This document shows, one piece after another, positions 63,401 to 64,000 of a stretch of DNA of 64,000 bases. Position numbers and translations under genes: made by a program. This stretch comes from Larus michahellis (Eukaryota > Chordata > Aves > Charadriiformes > Laridae), in the NCBI RefSeq assembly GCF_964199755.1, contig NC_133917.1:3665501-3729500 (forward strand), read 5' to 3'. Positions within the stretch are counted from its first letter, which is position 1. Every line of letters begins with the position of its first letter. The notes under the pieces are model-generated. The model did not search any database. It saw nothing but the letters and a program-made list of their open reading frames with translations, and was not told the DNA's origin.

Positions 63401-63403
63401 CTG

Positions 63404-63836
63404 GCGCATGCGCGGTGACGCCGAGGCGCGTGCTGGGCGGGGGGGCGCTGGCGCATGCGCGCGGCGGACGGGCGGGGAGCAGGGCGAGGCGGGGCGCATG
63501 CGCAGAGCGGTGGGAGGGGTGGAGTGGGCGGGGCTGGGGCGGGGCGGGGTCACGGCAGCCGGGCGCAGCTGGCGCATGCGCAGGGCGGCGGGGAGGGGCC
63601 GGGCGGGGCCAGCGCATGCGCAGAGCGGACGATCGGGAACTGCGCATGCGCAGAGGGACAAGTGGGGCTGGCGCATGCGCAATGCGGCTGGGTGGGGCCC
63701 GGGTGATGACGACGCATGCGCACAGCGGGAGGGTGGGGTTGACGCATGCGCTGCGCGGCGGGGCGGGGCCGGGCGGGGCCAGCGCATGCGCAGCGGGAGA
63801 AGGCGCGAGGGTGACGGGGCGGGGTCGCGCATGCGC
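63404..63836 (+). promoter_or_regulatory. MYG1: Array of 11 NRF1-like palindromes upstream of MYG1
   Basis: The 8-mer GCATGCGC occurs eleven times, mostly as the full palindrome GCGCATGCGC. Palindromes start at 63404, 63451, 63494, 63572, 63612, 63642, 63671, 63712, 63742, 63782 and 63827; the two at 63712 and 63742 read ACGCATGCGC. The core matches the NRF1 consensus (YGCGCAYGCGCR). Spacing is mostly 29-47 bp, and the intervening text is GC-box rich (agcggNggggcggggc). It ends 37 bp before the MYG1 ATG and is almost certainly the MYG1 promoter. Confidence 0.8.
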
Positions 63837-63873
63837 CGTGACGCGGTGGGCGGGGCCGCGCGCGCCGGGTGCC

Positions 63874-64000
63874 ATGCGCAGCGCCGCGCGCGCCGCCCGC
63901 CTCATGGCCGCCGCCGTGGGCGCCGGGAGCGGCGCCGGGAGCGGGCCCAAGCGGCCGCGGCCCGAGCCCGCCCCCCGCATCGGCACCCACGACGGTACCT
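63874..64000 (+). CDS. MYG1: MYG1 exonuclease, first exon (partial, runs off window)
   Basis: The frame encodes MRSAARAARLMAAAVGAGSG then AGSGPKRPRPEPAPRIGTHD and GT before the window ends. The block PRIGTHDGT matches the start of the conserved MYG1/DHH-like domain (human PPRIGTHNGTFHCDEALACA). MYG1 is a 3'-5' RNA exonuclease reported in both mitochondria and nucleus. The arginine-rich, acid-free N-terminus fits a mitochondrial presequence, and PKRPRPEP looks like a basic nuclear signal. A second in-frame ATG lies at 63904. The first exon may end here or just beyond; the last bases could also read as a donor. Confidence 0.8.
   Translation, partial: MRSAARAARLMAAAVGAGSGAGSGPKRPRPEPAPRIGTHDGT

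Noticed and set aside
62823-63986. 387-codon minus-strand open frame
   Set aside because: It runs antisense to the VDR 3' UTR, the NRF1-like array and MYG1 exon 1. The Arg/Ala/Pro-rich text comes from CpG-rich sequence.

Overview
The window is bird nuclear DNA, GC-rich and probably from a microchromosome. The main evidence is many CR1 LINE copies, an avian-type vitamin D receptor with an extended N-terminus, and long C and G runs with CpG islands. The VDR hinge differs clearly from the chicken protein as I remember it, so a bird other than Gallus is likely. No bacterial genes, CRISPR arrays, tRNAs or rRNAs were seen.

Layout: (1) 51-1697 (+) holds the last five coding exons of COL2A1: the end of the triple helix, the C-telopeptide and the whole C-propeptide. 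A homopolymer-rich 3' UTR follows. (2) 8151-5666 (-) is a complete seven-exon TMEM106C CDS (266 aa), convergent with COL2A1. Its CpG-island promoter lies at about 8.75-9.3 kb. (3) 9.31-12.96 kb is a 3.6-kb minisatellite with a 41-bp unit, followed by an unidentified candidate terminal exon (13127-13225, + strand) with its own AATAAA. (4) About 16.9-17.3 kb is a CpG-rich candidate VDR promoter with a perfect CArG box and an E-box. VDR (+) then fills most of the window: nine coding exons from 38843 to 62058 (451 aa), with the 3' UTR ending near 62.99 kb. (5) 63.40-63.84 kb is a CpG island with eleven GCGCATGCGC-type (NRF1-like) palindromes, directly upstream of the first exon of MYG1 (63874 to the window end, + strand).

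COL2A1(+)-TMEM106C(-)-VDR(+) is the same order and relative orientation as on human 12q13. MYG1 next to VDR is not the human arrangement, in which HDAC7 adjoins VDR.

The most unusual structure is a set of near-identical inverted duplications around VDR. About 1.1 kb of the last VDR intron (A, about 60.59-61.68 kb) reappears inverted just upstream of the VDR promoter (A', 15.52-16.61 kb). A segment with VDR coding exon 8, both its splice sites and flanking intron (B, about 59.4-60.35 kb) reappears inverted in the intron between coding exons 2 and 3 (B', 45.54-46.48 kb). On its own strand B' reads as CR1 body, then VDR exon 8, then CR1 3' tip. Possible consequences are a retrotransposed or template-switched exon, hairpin or circular VDR RNAs, inversion hot spots, or an assembly error. 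Exon boundaries were set by splice signals and reading phase. Repeat boundaries are approximate because no alignment could be run.
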